Shown here: positions 34,032 to 46,375 of the stretch, in pieces
Numbering within the stretch: position 1 is the first letter of the stretch
Layout: each line of letters starts with the position of its first letter
Source of the DNA: Chytridium lagenaria
Lineage: Eukaryota > Chytridiomycota > Chytridiomycetes > Chytridiales > Chytridiaceae
Assembly (NCBI GenBank): GCA_025449115.1
Contig: JAHLKC010000031.1
Span: 186,001-250,000 of the forward strand
DNA length: 64,000 bases
Direction: 5' to 3'
Notes under the pieces: generated by a model
Database searches by the model: none
The model's input: the letters and a program-made list of their open reading frames with translations, nothing else
What the model was told of the DNA's origin: nothing
Translations under genes and position numbers: made by a program

Positions 34032-35414
34032 TTAATATCCTTCTTCAAAATCTTCTATGTCGTCGGTATCGTTGGATTCTTCCGACTCCTTGCAAAGTAT
34101 GATCCATACAGGTAATAGATTCCAATCGTCTTCCTTCACAAAGAAAGATGTTCCCGCCATTATCACATCATCCTTCTTCAGATTGAATTCTTTTGTTTCA
34201 TTTAATATTGGTAACTGGAATATCTTCTCAGGGTTGACGTCTTCTATGTTCCTTCCGTCGTAAATAGGTATGTACGGTGTCTTGTTTTCATCGTTTCTTC
34301 TGCGAACTGAGAACCATGTTGGCGATGTGTCTTTTGTGCCTGTTTTGTTGACGGCGTTTCGGGTTGAGACTCTTTGACCCCTAGTATCCACCAAAATATG
34401 TGAGTCTTTCAACATAAATATAATTACATGTTCGCTCCCGTCCCGGGAGTCTGTAATCGTCCATCCTTCTATCTATACTTTCGCTACATATTTAATTCTT
34501 TCTCCTTCCGTCTAATATGGTATCCTCAATTCTCCAATCCGTTGATCTTCCTTCTCCTATCATTATTGCTATCTTCTTCTTCCATCCTCTTAGCACTCTT
34601 TATACCATTTGTACCTTCCTATCAGCGTCAAAATTGAACTTACAAGCAGTGCGATTCATGAATGTACCAACTCGAGGAGATATGTTGTATGCCTGGAATA
34701 CGCAAGCGTTGTTCACCCCGATTGATATGCCAACTAGTAGCTTGTGTAATTCGTTGGGTCCGAGTATGGATTTTACTTGCAGACGGAGCTTCCAGTTATG
34801 ACCAGGTCTGTTGCTGAATCGGCTCATCTTGAATTCTGACGTATTGCTTGCAGCTACCAAGAACGGAAGGATCACGCATAATGGAATTTTTGGCTTCTTA
34901 GCCTCAAAGCTTGCGACGTAGCTTTCTGTTTTGATAATGGTAAAATAGATTAATGTTAAGCGAAGGATTGCTAAAAACGGATAGTGTATGGATATCATGA
35001 CATTGTAAGTATCGTACCATCATGAAAGAACGCTCGTTTTACTGCCTTCTTGTAGTCGGCTTTGGGGTTGTTGATCCCAGCGAATCCGTGTTTTTTGTTA
35101 AATAGTCCTATCGTTCTTTTGTGCTTTAGTATTTAATGCTTTCTCACTGTCTAATACTTCTCAATAGCCTTGTGAAGTTGCATCGTTCCGTCTGGCGCGT
35201 ATTGAATTATGGTTGTTACATCCATCACTGCCCTGCTTTCTGGAGATATTGTTTCGTCCACTGTTGCTATCTTGTCGTTCGTAACGATAAACGGACTCCT
35301 GTGACCTTCTGCCTCTCCTTTCCTGTCTATGATCTCTTCAATTGCCATCTTCTTCTTTGGGTGGTTGTCTTCTTCGTCGTCATCCTGCCTTATCGTTCGT
35401 TTCTTTGGGGGCAT
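34032..35414 (-). CDS. Multi-exon protein of unknown function in the Helitron block
   Basis: Read from 35414: exon 1 encodes MPPKKRTIRQDDDEEDNHPK and more to about 35152 (basic/acidic, NLS-like KKR and PKKK). A short exon near 35116-35028 reads LFNKKHGFAGINNPKADYKK then AVKRAFFHD. After an intron with GTACGA/CAG sites, about 34928-34640 reads YVASFEAKKPKIPLCVILPF and NRPGHNWKLRLQVKSI. The last exon (up to 34415) encodes TWFSVRRRNDENKTPYIPIY and ends DIEDFEEGY. The final intron carries a GC-rich palindrome (34434-34449). I recognise no domain. A nucleic-acid-binding role for the mobile element is only a guess from the basic N-terminus and the neighbours. Confidence 0.5.
34434..34449 (-). repeat. 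GC-rich palindrome in an intron of the minus-strand gene
   Basis: GCTCCCGTCCCGGGAG on the plus strand, i.e. CTCCCGGGACGGGAGC in the sense of the minus-strand gene. This is the same sense orientation as the copies in the plus-strand Helitron gene. Confidence 0.75.
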
Positions 35415-35673
35415 GCTGTATATTTCTGTGACTTTTTTTTCTTTTCTACTGTTCTTGCTTTTTTTCTCTCATATACATAAAGTACACCTCTCTTCTATAC
35501 TATATGTGCACCCGGCTCGGGATTTTTTATATACCCTGGTCGTATAATATCCCTTGTCTAATTCTTTCTCTAATGACAACCTGTCAAAGTGAGGTTATGA
35601 CTGCTTCGTCTTTTTTTGCTTCTTCCTCGTTTTTCTTACCACCCCATTGCTTTATTTCTTTTTAATCTATTCT
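35415..35673. promoter_or_regulatory. Divergent promoter region between two unknown genes
   Basis: 260 bases between the start codons at 35414 (-) and 35674 (+). It is pyrimidine-rich and contains CACCCGGCTCGGGAT (35509-35523), a weak relative of the GC palindromes. No gene is seen. Confidence 0.45.
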
Positions 35674-38028
35674 ATGATGGTCCTTTCACCTACCAACTCT
35701 GATGATGAGGTTCGAGTTCTCAACGGCGACGATTGCGATAACGATGCGGATAAAAACTCTCCTAGAGGCATGTCGGACAGGTGTAGTCAAGTCTGCTGCT
35801 GAAGCCGGTATACATGCCCTTGTCTCTTTCGCCGTATTGCGAGTTTTATGGTCGGGGAAGGACTTTGACCAGAAGTTCGAAAACTTGATCAAGATTACCC
35901 CAAACAAGAAGAACGTGAAGACGGCTTTCAACAAGATCATCAAGCGGGGTAGTGATCTTACGATGCATGGATCAGATGCCGCGCAAACTCTGTTTCATGA
36001 TTGGCCGGCGATGGTAAAAAGGGATGTTTCCTTTGCGGAAAATGTGATGTGAGTAGCTCTCCTTTTTCGATCCTGTTTTTTAATATGGGCTGTACACAGG
36101 ACTGTTAAGGAGTATATGATGACCAAGTTTCGGGTTCTTTACGCGCGTGATCTTTCTATAACGGCTCTTACCCAAATCGATACCTTCCCCGCTGAAAACG
36201 CAACGGTCCGGAAAAAGCGCAAGCTTGATAAAGATGTCAAGGATGCTGATGATGATTCGCGCTCGGCTCCTTCCTCGACTGTTAAACCAATCACTTTGTA
36301 TTTAATTTCTTTTATCTTCTCGTTCTTACGTTGCTATTGTCCATAGTACCCCATCTGCTTTGGAGCTTATTTTTGCTCAAACCTTGGATACTCTTCTCGA
36401 ATGGGTTGCTCGTGCTCTTACCTTGGCTCCTAAAAAGGACGACGTTAAGGCCATCACCTACGGGCCTGAACTGTATAAGTTGGTTTATGGTTTTGAGCCT
36501 GATCTCCTCTTTGCGAGCACTTCAGAGACTGTTGCACTATCGCTCTTGGAATGTAGTTCTTCGGTGCTGCCACTGCTTCTGCAGCTTTTTGATTTGGAGT
36601 GGGATTTGAGTCCCGACGTTATATATCCTGTTCTTGTTGCAACCGTAATTATCTTATATATTATGTCCTCATCACTAATTATTTATTTTTAGTTCACGGT
36701 ATGCTGCTCGAAGTATATTGGCTCCTATCAGTCCATTGTTGAAAAGCTTCCCTCGCCAACCGCTTCCGATTTCAAGGGTGGGCATTTGAAGGCCCTCTTC
36801 AAGATTCTCGCGACATCCTGGTTACGACTGTTTGAACCCCACGCCAAGGCTATGCTCACCTTGCTCAGTAAAACTACCGCAAAAACACTAACCTTGCGCG
36901 TTGGAAGCGGTTTGACGTTGAAGGATTTGCACGATGGAAGTGTTTGCCTTGTTGACGGTGTTATTTGTAAGAATCCCTGCTTTTATAGAATTCGTCTTTT
37001 CTTTTTTTATCACGACTAGATTCGCTCATCTTTAACTTAACACTCATGAACCAGATGATAGTATATTACTGGGTCCAATACGTTTAGTTACTCGGCACTG
37101 TCCTGATTGCACTGTACCGAGCGTTGAAATTAAAGAGGTTTGTGCACTAACAATGTGTCAAAGTGTAATTTGGTGTTTAGGTTAAGCAGGATCCGTTCAC
37201 AATATGTCGCGCGGTCCCCTTGAATACAAGTGAAGGAAAGAGATTGATCAGCGACTCTTCCGCTCTACCCTTTAATACTTGTGCCTGTAAATCTGTTCAC
37301 CTAACTATGACTTGACTAACTTTCACTTTATTTTGTTGATTATTATATACTACATAAATCGCATTATCCTAAATATATCTCCTGAAAAAAAAGTAGTGTT
37401 TATTCATCATAGCTGTCCCAATCTAGCTGGAAATGTGAGTTTATACCTTTTTGTTCTGATCTGATTTGTTTAGCTCTTATGAAACCATCGACTTGTACGT
37501 CCTGCTTGCGAGTTGGTTGTAAAGCCAACTATCCTACATGTCCAAGGTTCAGGATCCGAGCATGCACGGCTTGCGGTGAGATTGGACACAAGATGAAGAC
37601 TTCGAGGCTGTGCAGGATGAACGACAGTAAGAGCCCTTTGATCATCCTGTTGGTATGCTAACCTCATATATGTTTTAGAAAATCTAGTCGCGCGGTCGAC
37701 AACAGGGGTTCCCACGAATTTGCATCGAGCTGCTCCTACTCTGTCGACGCCATATATCTATAATGATGTTGCTGCTTCGTCAACATTGATCAACCTGCAA
37801 GCAACAACCATTCAAGAAAACGGGCACCAAGTATACGCTTCTCCTGCACCGTCTATTACCCTACCTGCATTGCATCGATCTTGTGATACTTTTTCAATGC
37901 CTTTGGTTCATCCCACTTTATCGGATGCTCAAAAGATCTACCCACAATTGACGCCAATGAATCTACCTTCGTTATCTCAAGCGCTGCTCATTAATCCTTT
38001 TCAATTCGACGTCGGCGAGATCATTTAA
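35674..38028 (+). CDS. Multi-exon protein with a C-terminal zinc-knuckle-like region, unknown function
   Basis: Starts MMVLSPTNSDDEVRV. A frame change near 35790 leads into TGVVKSAAEAGIHALVSFAV and on through KFENLIKITPNKKNVKTAFN to 36050. Further exons: about 36102-36296 (TVKEYMMTKFRVLYARDLSI; basic VRKKRKLDKD), 36347-36645 (LELIFAQTLDTLLEWVARAL), and 36690-36965 (KALFKILATSWLRLFEPHAK). Near 37480-37625 a cysteine cluster reads TCTSCLRVGC then RACTACGEIGHKMKTSRLC, like the knuckle near Helitron and other transposon proteins. The tail ends FDVGEII at 38028. It is directly upstream of and codirectional with the Helitron gene. Family unknown. Confidence 0.5.
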
Positions 38029-38107
38029 TTCTCGTTCTTCCCTGTCAACTTCTCATGCAAACCCTGACACCTTCTCATCACCACAAGATGAGCTAAGATA
38101 CGTTAAT

Positions 38108-41100
38108 ATGATACGACAGAGATCTAGACGAGCAAGGAGGTCACAGCAGGAAGCAGACGCTGCAAGGGAGGGAGATCGAATTAATAAGCAGCGCGAACGC
38201 ACCCTTTTGAATGAGGCTCGTAAAGAGTCTATCTTAGAAAATGATCGACTCACGCATGCTGAGGCGTATCGAACATCGAACGGAGCGAGGCTCAAGGCGT
38301 CACGACGAAGTCTACAGCAAATGAAACATTTGATGGACCTCGATGTTTGCGACAAAATGGACAATGACTTCCTGTTTCACTTACCAACAACAGATGACTC
38401 CCACCGAGTATATGGAGAAGCAGTCAAGGAACTTTCTTTAGATGCAATGGTTCAACACCCGTGCGCATCTTGTCATCGTAGCTGGTTTTTGGATGATATT
38501 ACCATCAATCCATTGGATGATATATGGATTAAGGTAATTGGGCTTGAAACTCGAATACTAAATAATATTAGCGACTTCAGATCCTTAAGACGGATGACGT
38601 TGTAGTGGCGTCGGAGTTACGTCTTCTGTACGACTGTTCAAATTACAATGTTGGACTTCAAGATTGCTTTTTGTATAAAGGAGGTGGGTTCTTTCATCAC
38701 ATAAAGTTCGATCTCGTTCTATCGTACTTCTTTGAAAACGTGCTACTGTCTTCAAAGTTGGCGGTAGCATTGCTATTGCATCTCTATAAGTCGTATGTTT
38801 TTTCCCGGACAAAGAGTATAACCAAATCCATTTCTTTTGAACGCGTTGTTCGAGTGTCTATCTCTTTATTTATTGTTTGCTCCCGGAACGGGAGCTTTGA
38901 ATTATTACCGTTGCTCCTGAACAGCATTTAATATGTGCTCCCGGGACGGGAGCTCTACCGTAATTTATTATTTGTATAATTGCTCCCAGCACGGGAGCTC
39001 AATTCCTACTTTTCTCTTTGTATCTTGGCTCCCGAGACGGGAGCTCTAGAACTTTGTCTATCACTTTGTTTGCGCTCCCGGCACGGGAGCTTTATCCTAT
39101 TTAGCTGTGTTCCCGGGACGGGAGCTCTTAAACTACGTTTATCATTTTGTATGCGCTCCCGGCATGGGAGCTCTTAATCTAAGTTTCTCATTTTGTATGC
39201 TCTCCTGCCACGGTACCTCATATCCAACTTATCTCTTTGTATCTGCTGCCGGGACGGGAGCTCTTAAACTACTTTTCTCATTTTGTGTCGTTCTTCTTCG
39301 ATTATTATTATCTATCCTCTTCTCCTTTTATCTCCTTTCATGGTATTATGTGGTCTGAGGTCATACCAATTTGATGAAAATGTGCTCCCGACGGATCTTC
39401 TGTTTATTATGTAAATATTTTGAATTGGTCCGGGGACGGGAGTATACGCTTTTACATCTTTATGTGCTCCTTGGGGAATGCTTCCGGGACGGGTTTAATA
39501 TTTCATCCTTGTCTTGCTAATATTTCTTTACAATTTAGCTTTTCGAGTCAATGACTGCGGTGACTATAGTTTTTTTCTGTGTGTCTCCTGTCGAGAATCC
39601 ATTTCGGGCTCCAAAATGCCGTATGGGGCAATCGCCGATGGAAACTACATTGGTTATTTACCACGAGCGTTTTCAAAGATCTCTAGGATTGAGGAGCAAC
39701 TTTTGTCTCTCTACACTCCCTGTGTTTACCTTTCAACCGTGACTGGCGGGGAACATCGAACTATCAAGTCCCATCATTACATCGTTCGGAATACATCTGG
39801 AGCAATTGCTGGAATGCTACCAACTACTTTGTCGGGGAAATGCAGGATTGTGATGGTTGGGCCTATGACACCGATGCAAAAGGCCATAGTTCAAATGCGA
39901 TATACGGCTGACGTCGATGGTGTTCTTCGGCCATTCTTGGCACATTTAAAGCGTTTCAATCCTAACTACGCCTCTATTGAATTGGAAAATTCTTTTCCTG
40001 ATACCAGTGGGGAAGGTCGTGTTTTTACAATATCTGTGGTCTAATAACTCGTAGGAATTCTTATTGATCGAACAGATGGAAACTCCAGCGGCGAGACTCC
40101 AATGTCTGAGGCTGCACTTTCCCATCTACACGCGTCTTCATCAGTATATAATAATTCTGGCTCAATACTTACGCCTGCTGATATCACTGAAGATCATACA
40201 CTTTTGGACACCGAACGGAACACGTTGCTTTTTCAGATGGCAGAAGAGCCATATCAATCCGCTTCTGGGGAATCGTTCTTAATTCGTCGGTCAAACCAAC
40301 ACCCGACGGTATCCTTAGAATGCCTGATTACAGAGATGTTTGTTTCTCTATTTCCTTATGGCCGTGGGGGGCCGAAGGAGAAGAGACAACATCATATGAG
40401 CTTTGAATCCTGGGTTCGCTACTGCCTTCAGCGACACGGTGAAGACGGTAACCCATTTGAAAAACACTATGGATTTCTTATGGTTGCGTTTGACTATCTT
40501 GCTTTGAAGAAGGCAAATAGTAAACTCTATTATTCACTAAAAGTGAGTAAAGAAGCTCTTCAAGCGGGTCAGGTTACATCGCAAAGCATCCAAAAGTTTA
40601 TGGTACATTCGAAGAATGTTGTTGTTGCCAAAATGCAAGGACGACGCCCACCTGAACCTTCAGCAGAGGTGAAGCACTTATTGTCATTGCGACGTGGCAT
40701 TACGCTTGGTGAGCAAGCATTCTGGGGATCCAATGCTAGTCGGGCCTGGGCGAGACATCTTTGCTTTGGTTTTACATATAGGTTGGGCGTATTTCAACTG
40801 TTTGTTACATTGTCTCCAGATCCTGCTGGAATCTACACAGTAGCTGTGATGTCTGGAGAGGTTCAACAGGAAACCATATCGGAAGTCAACAAAATGCTGT
40901 TACCCACAAAGGCAGATATGAAGTCAATAGCGGCGAGGAATCCTGTGACGGCAGCAAGATATTACCACAAGGCTATTACAACATTCATCTCTAAATGTCT
41001 AGGCTGGGATTGCAAATATAGTCGGCCTAAGAAACAGCCAGGACTTTTTGGAGTGACAAAGCATATGTTGTCTCTACAGAAACGCAAAGGGTGGCGACTT

Positions 41101-44100
41101 GCATGCCCATATTGTTATCTGGCTATATGGATTCCCGAAAACAACATCAATGATGCAATCAAAGTTGACTGGAGACTCATCACAAGATTCCATGTTCAGG
41201 GAGCGGTTGATTCGCTTTGCTTCTACAATTACACACAACAACGTCCCAGTGCTTGTATCAGATTCTACATGCCCTTATAAAGACTGTCACGGCACTGTAT
41301 TTCCAGTAGCGGTTATTCCTGGAGAAGCGTTCAAGCGACCGCTAAAGGACGCAAAACCGGTCCCGACAAGTGAGTGTAGTGATTGTAAGAGACAATATGC
41401 ACATCAAGACCTCATAAATTCTCATCTGAAACCTTACCTAAACTATACCATCGACTGCCGCGAGGTTGAACTCACAAAAATGGATATTGATTATATTCGA
41501 TTCTCTCCGCCGTCTATAAGATGAGCGGACTGTGCTGTTCCTGCGATGTTGAGGTTACTTTGATTGTGCAGGGGGTCAATGTACATTTTGGACTCACGTT
41601 GGGTCTTGCTTTAAGGTATGAGACTAGGATAGTTGCTTTGGTATATTTCAATCCTTTTTGTTTATTCAATTATATAAGTATATGAAGTTTTGACGTGGAA
41701 TATCTGGGACAAATGCTGGGTATCCTACAGCACTGGGACGGGAGCGCATGCAGAATTTAAAAATTAAATTGACTACATACTCCCGGGACGGGAGAGGGGG
41801 CTGATATCGATTATAAGTTCTGATAAATATTTGAATAGATCACCGCAAGAACGCCTAAGGGATCAGTGTGCCGTATGTTTTTCCCAAAACCTACCGTTAA
41901 TGAAACCTTCATTGACGGCAACCTTGAGGTTAACCTACAGAGGTCGTGCGGGTCAGAATACGTTAACTCGTTCAATCCAACCATTGCTCTTCTATTAAGA
42001 TGCAATCATGACATCAGTTTTGTTATTGGCTCCAAAACTAAGCACTTGGTTGCTTACATCTGCAAGTACACAATGAAAGCACAGCATTCAGTGCACAACA
42101 ACACTGCTCTTTGTGCTGCTGCCTTTGATAAGGCATATATAGAGTGGTAAGCCGGGAAAATTATAATGATATGACGACTAGAGAACGTGGCTCCGCTATC
42201 CTTCGGTCTCTTATGTACTCTCTAACTAACGCGCAAGAGATGGCCGCACCCCTCTGCGCATTATACGTTCTGTTTGGCGACATATTCTATTGGAGTCATG
42301 AGTCTGTTGCATTATCGGTTGGGCCCATACTTGCAGAATGAACGGCGAGGAGGCAATAGATGTTACGGTCACCACTAATTTTATTGAGGACCTTGCCAAC
42401 AGGCGCGTCAACGACAAACATGCTATCCTTGATTACTGGTTCCGCCCTAAAGCTCTAGAAGACGAAAACCTTGTTTCATTGGTCGAGAACTACCATATGG
42501 CTAGAGGAGCTGGACGATTGGATCAGCCTTGTTGTCTGATCACCCGTTTGCAGGTCGCTACCATTTTGTTGCAAACAAATCCCGAGCAATCATGGTTCTC
42601 ACCGGTATGCACGACAAACTACCAGACATTGCTGGGACCCAACAGGGAGATAAAGCAAGAGAACTTCATTACAAACTACTCTGTATTCTCTTCAAGCCGC
42701 ATCGAAAGGGGACGTTGGGTGCAGAATCTTGGGAAGATTTGTTTTCCAATTGGGTTGAGACCAATAAGTCATCTGCACATGTGATTGACGCGTTGTCTTT
42801 TGCCGATATACATGACGACTATCACCAAAGCGTCCGACACGACAAAGCTGCACCACATCGTCAGACTGAAGAAGACATCTGCCTTCACAACCATCCTTGT
42901 GAGGCACATCATGAGAGCCAAACTATAACATCAGCATATCATACTGAATTGCCTCAAGATGAAGATATGGACGCGGAAAATGGGTACGCGTCTTTGAACG
43001 AGACGATGGATTCCAACATTGCACATGCCTATGAAAAAAGGCTGCAGTATATAAGTTCGGTCATGCACGAGATACCAAATGTTGATAAGTCACTCACAAT
43101 TTCGGCAACTAGAGTTGAGTCCGGGGTGTTTTGCACATTATCAATACCAAAACGCATCTTGGACGTAAAGCTGTACCAAAATGAGCTGGTGTTTAGAGAT
43201 GAACATATTGGAGTCAACATGGGGACTACATATTATCGGTAAACACATCATTCATTTATCTTAAAACTAACAAATGAAATAGAGATAATTCTAGCCTGTA
43301 TTGTGAGACACTTGTTGAGCGATGGTGGAGTGCAGTGGCCCTGTTCCATTTGTGGATCCTTACACCAGACCTGCCCATGAACGAGATAGATCAAAGCTCC
43401 CAGTGTATCCTAGTATTCAAGCAGTCGCTATAGCCTTCACATTAAACTTCTGGCAACATTGTGCTTTTGAAGAGGCTGCACGCAAACTCATATTCTCATT
43501 CCTAAATGACACAGCAGCGGACTCTGGGGACTCGCCGATCTACCAAGCATTCAAGAACATTACCCCAGCTCAAAGACTGCAGAATTCACAGCAATTGGTA
43601 TCGTATGTTGGCGGGGAAGCTGGCGCTGGAAAGTCCGGTATAATTCAAGCATTGATAGCTCTTGCGCGCTTATGGAAGCGAAGAAATACTTTGCAAACTA
43701 CCGGCTTTACAGGAATTAGCGCAATGATGATAGAGGGCGTTACAATGCATTCTCTTTTTGATATCAACCCAACAACTGCAGAGGGTCGACTTGCAACTAC
43801 ATATCAGAGAGAGCGCCATAGATGTATTCGTTTTCTCATCATAGATGAAATCTCCATGACTTCTCAAGAACTTGTTGGTGCGGCGGACCTAGCGGCTCGA
43901 GAAATGGCTTCATACCACATGAAGGAAGCTCGTGACATGGTTATGGGTGGTAAGCATGTCATGATGTTTGGGGATTTAATGCAATTATTACCGATAAACA
44001 CACCGTGAGTTTTTTCGCGTTCTTTCCCTCTCTCTTTGTATAAACATATTTCCGAGCCAGGATCCTAGCTTTGCTTTGGTGTTAGGAGATTCTCCCGGGC

Positions 44101-45618
44101 CGGGAATTCACTTGAACCTTCTTTAGACTTTTTCTATGTGCTCCCGGGACGGGAGCTCTATCCTTATTTTCTCATTCTGTGCTCCCGGGACGGGAGCTCT
44201 GCTCTACTGTTTCTTCCTCCCGGCCCGGGAGGTGAAACCGTTGATGACCCTGCTATGCCATTTCAAGGTCGGAAATTGGCTTCCCTATTGACGACAGTAT
44301 CGGCCAGAGATTGCACTTAACAGACCAATTCTTCAATTTAGTTTTCCGGGAACTCACCGATACTTCGACCGCCCTTCAACGACAGGGTTTTGAAGTGTTT
44401 TCAAGAATTAATTTTACGGTTTTCTTGACGCAGAACATGCGGCAAAGAGAAGATCCGCTGTTCACCAGAATTATTAGAGGCATTCGCTATGGATGCATCA
44501 CAGATGAGGATCTTGATATTCTTAATCGTCGATGTGTTGATCATCCAGACTTTGAACCTCCGCCAGTGCCAGAGGATTTCGCCAAAGATGGATACTACTG
44601 TCCGGTAGTATGTGCTTTAAACAAAGACAGAGCAGTGATAGGGCAGAGTTTGGCCTTGGTCATGGCCCCGCGTGGTGAACCAATCTTCATATGTCGGGCA
44701 GAGAAGGCCAAGAAATCAACTAGCACGGTTAACATGGAAACACTGTACGGTCATTCTGACTATATGACTGATTTCATACCCTTCACGTTAACATTCTATA
44801 TTGGTATGCCGGTTATGTTTACAAGAAAGGTCATTAAGGAACCCGACTCAAAACACGACAAGAGCCCCACCACCACGCTGATCCCTAAAGGAACAATTGC
44901 CATAATCGTTGGTGTTCAACTTCATCCTGACGATCGTGGCAAAGGAGCATTACCAAGTTCAGATGGGAAATACAACTTTCAGTATTTGACAAGGCTTCCG
45001 GATTTTTATCTTGTCAAAATACGTGGCTCCGACGATGTCTTGTTCCAAGGGGGCTATCCTGCTGGCGTTATTCCTGTTCGACCTCTTCACGTTGCTGCAA
45101 AGATCTCGATGCCAGGGTGCGTCTCATTTAGCATCACGGTTGATCAGTTTCCTGTTATACCATTCTTTTCTTGTACTCCAGAGAAGCTGCAAGGAACAAC
45201 CTTACCTCATGGTGTCATCATTTTGAACCTTCGACGTCGAAGCGCTATTCAAACCGGCACTCTTTATGTGCCCTTTTCACTAAAATCTCTCGTTCTTCTT
45301 AATCGCATTACGCGGGAGGATATCAAGTACTTTACACCGACGGAGGCTGTGATGGCTGCAATGCTGAACCTTATGGGCAAGGTTAGACGACCAGACTATG
45401 CTACAGATGAGCAATGGCGGGACTACTATACCTGGATGGTGGAAAACACCGTCACGTCCACTTCTCCCAATGGACATTGTGTAACGTTGTACAAACTAAT
45501 AAAGCATATATTAGGTTTTATTATAATATCAACATCCCACTTTTATTTTTTAACAATGTGGAAACTCTATCACGCAAACCAACAAAACGAATATTATAAC
45601 CGTCACAAGGCAAAATGA
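38108..45618 (+). CDS. Helitron Rep-helicase (several exons, frames broken)
   Basis: Order: coiled, Arg-rich N-terminus (RQRSRRARRSQQEADAAREG) and a CASCHRSWF zinc-like motif; Helitron_like_N region (39600-40040, YGAIADGNYIGYLPRAF); Rep domain (about 40370-42150) with FVTLSPDPAG, NPVTAARYYHKAI, an HUH-type LHAHIVIW (41099 on, reached by a one-base shift at AAAGGG 41086-41091) and the tyrosine motif YICKYTMK; then PIF1-like helicase (43322-45480) with Walker A GEAGAGKS, IIDEISM, FGDLMQLLP, TQNMRQ and a late KLQGTT. One more single-base break sits near 44310. Introns of about 900, 340 and 240 bases carry GC-rich palindromes, far longer than other introns here. It nicks and rolls the element during transposition. 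Confidence 0.85.
38879..39262 (+). repeat. Array of about nine GC-rich palindromes at a 45-46 bp period
   Basis: Cores close to GCTCCCGGGACGGGAGCT start at 38879, 38937, 38982, 39028, 39074, 39109, 39154, 39199 (degenerate) and 39245. Most intervals are 45-46 bp. Stems are CTCCCG/CGGGAG with variable centres (GA, GC, AG). Spacers are AT-rich and related to each other (CTTAAACTA..TTTCTCATTTTGTATG). Further weak copies lie near 39383, 39430 and 39483. The array lies in a gap of about 900 bases between conserved Helitron coding parts. Confidence 0.85.
41725..41797 (+). repeat. Two GC-rich palindromes in a Helitron intron
   Basis: A partial copy CACTGGGACGGGAGCG near 41731 and a full copy ACTCCCGGGACGGGAGA near 41779, within the non-coding gap 41525-41860 between Rep parts. 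Confidence 0.7.
44090..44232 (+). repeat. Four GC-rich palindromes in a Helitron helicase intron
   Basis: TCTCCCGGGCCGGGAA near 44091, GCTCCCGGGACGGGAGCT at 44140-44157 and 44180-44197, and CCTCCCGGCCCGGGAGG at 44216-44232. The gap begins with GTGAGT (44006 on) after FGDLMQLLPINT, and coding resumes near 44233. Confidence 0.8.
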
Positions 45619-45964
45619 CTATAAACTATTTTGCCATTAATGATTGCACACATTAAAGCACAAGAAAAAGTGGTTCAACTGCATCGTCGTTCAAGCCTGG
45701 TCTCAACTTCAAATACCAATACCCCCGATGCCAAAACATTTGAAGTCCATAAAAAAAAAATGGACTTACAGTGCGTGACACTAAGAGTCATAAAATTTCA
45801 AAAAATCTTTGAGGCCCCAAAACTCACGAAATCATTAGGAGACTTGCCCTAGGTCTCTAATACCAAAAGATGCACTATGGAAAAAACGAAGATATTTGAA
45901 AACGCCAATTTTTTTGGACCTCAGGTTACACAAAGAACGAAAATGCCTTGAAAGGGGTATCATC

Positions 45965-46375
45965 CAGGGGTGGAAAAAACCCGATTTTTTTTTTTCAAAA
46001 ATCGGGTTTATTCTTTAATTCAATTAAACCCGAATTAAACCGGATTCGGGTTTTTTAAAATTGTCAGAAAGGTCAAATATTCAAAATTGTCACTGCGAGT
46101 GAAGTTCTTACACTTTAACATAAAGAATCACCCAACAAATCACCTTCGTTCAAGATGCAACGCTCCTATTCATCCGACCCACTTTTAGACCTAAAATATT
46201 CAATGTGACTTCGTAAAATCGAGTAATTTTCTTTTAATAAAGACATGGCCAGCATGATATGCGGATAATTAAATTTTCCGCAAAAAACCCGATTTTGAGG
46301 TTTTTTCCAAAAATCGGGTTTTTTTAAAAAACCTTAAAAAACCGGATTTGTAAAAAACCCGATTTGCCACCCCTG
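45965..46375. mobile_element. hAT-type MITE with an 8 bp target duplication
   Basis: Ends CAGGGGTGG at the left and CCACCCCTG at the right, flanked by a perfect 8 bp duplication GTATCATC (45957-45964 and 46376-46383). CAGGGGTGG ends and 8 bp duplications are hAT hallmarks. The interior is built from repeated AAAAACCCGATTT / AAATCGGGTTTT blocks in both orientations, giving strong folding potential. No coding capacity. Confidence 0.92.

Larger units (their letters stand above)
33660..45620. mobile_element. Helitron-type block with accessory genes (boundaries not resolved)
   Basis: The Rep-helicase gene, two unknown genes and all clear copies of the GC-rich palindrome lie within this span; the adjacent ATPase and Sfp1 regions lack the palindrome. 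I could not identify a TC start or a CTRR end, so the limits are drawn from the palindromes and genes. Whether the two upstream genes travel with the Helitron is inference. Confidence 0.5.

Noticed and set aside
38879..39500. CRISPR-like array of repeats and spacers
   Set aside because: The genome is eukaryotic, the cores vary in stem and loop, the spacers resemble each other, and no cas genes are present. It is a tandem hairpin repeat.
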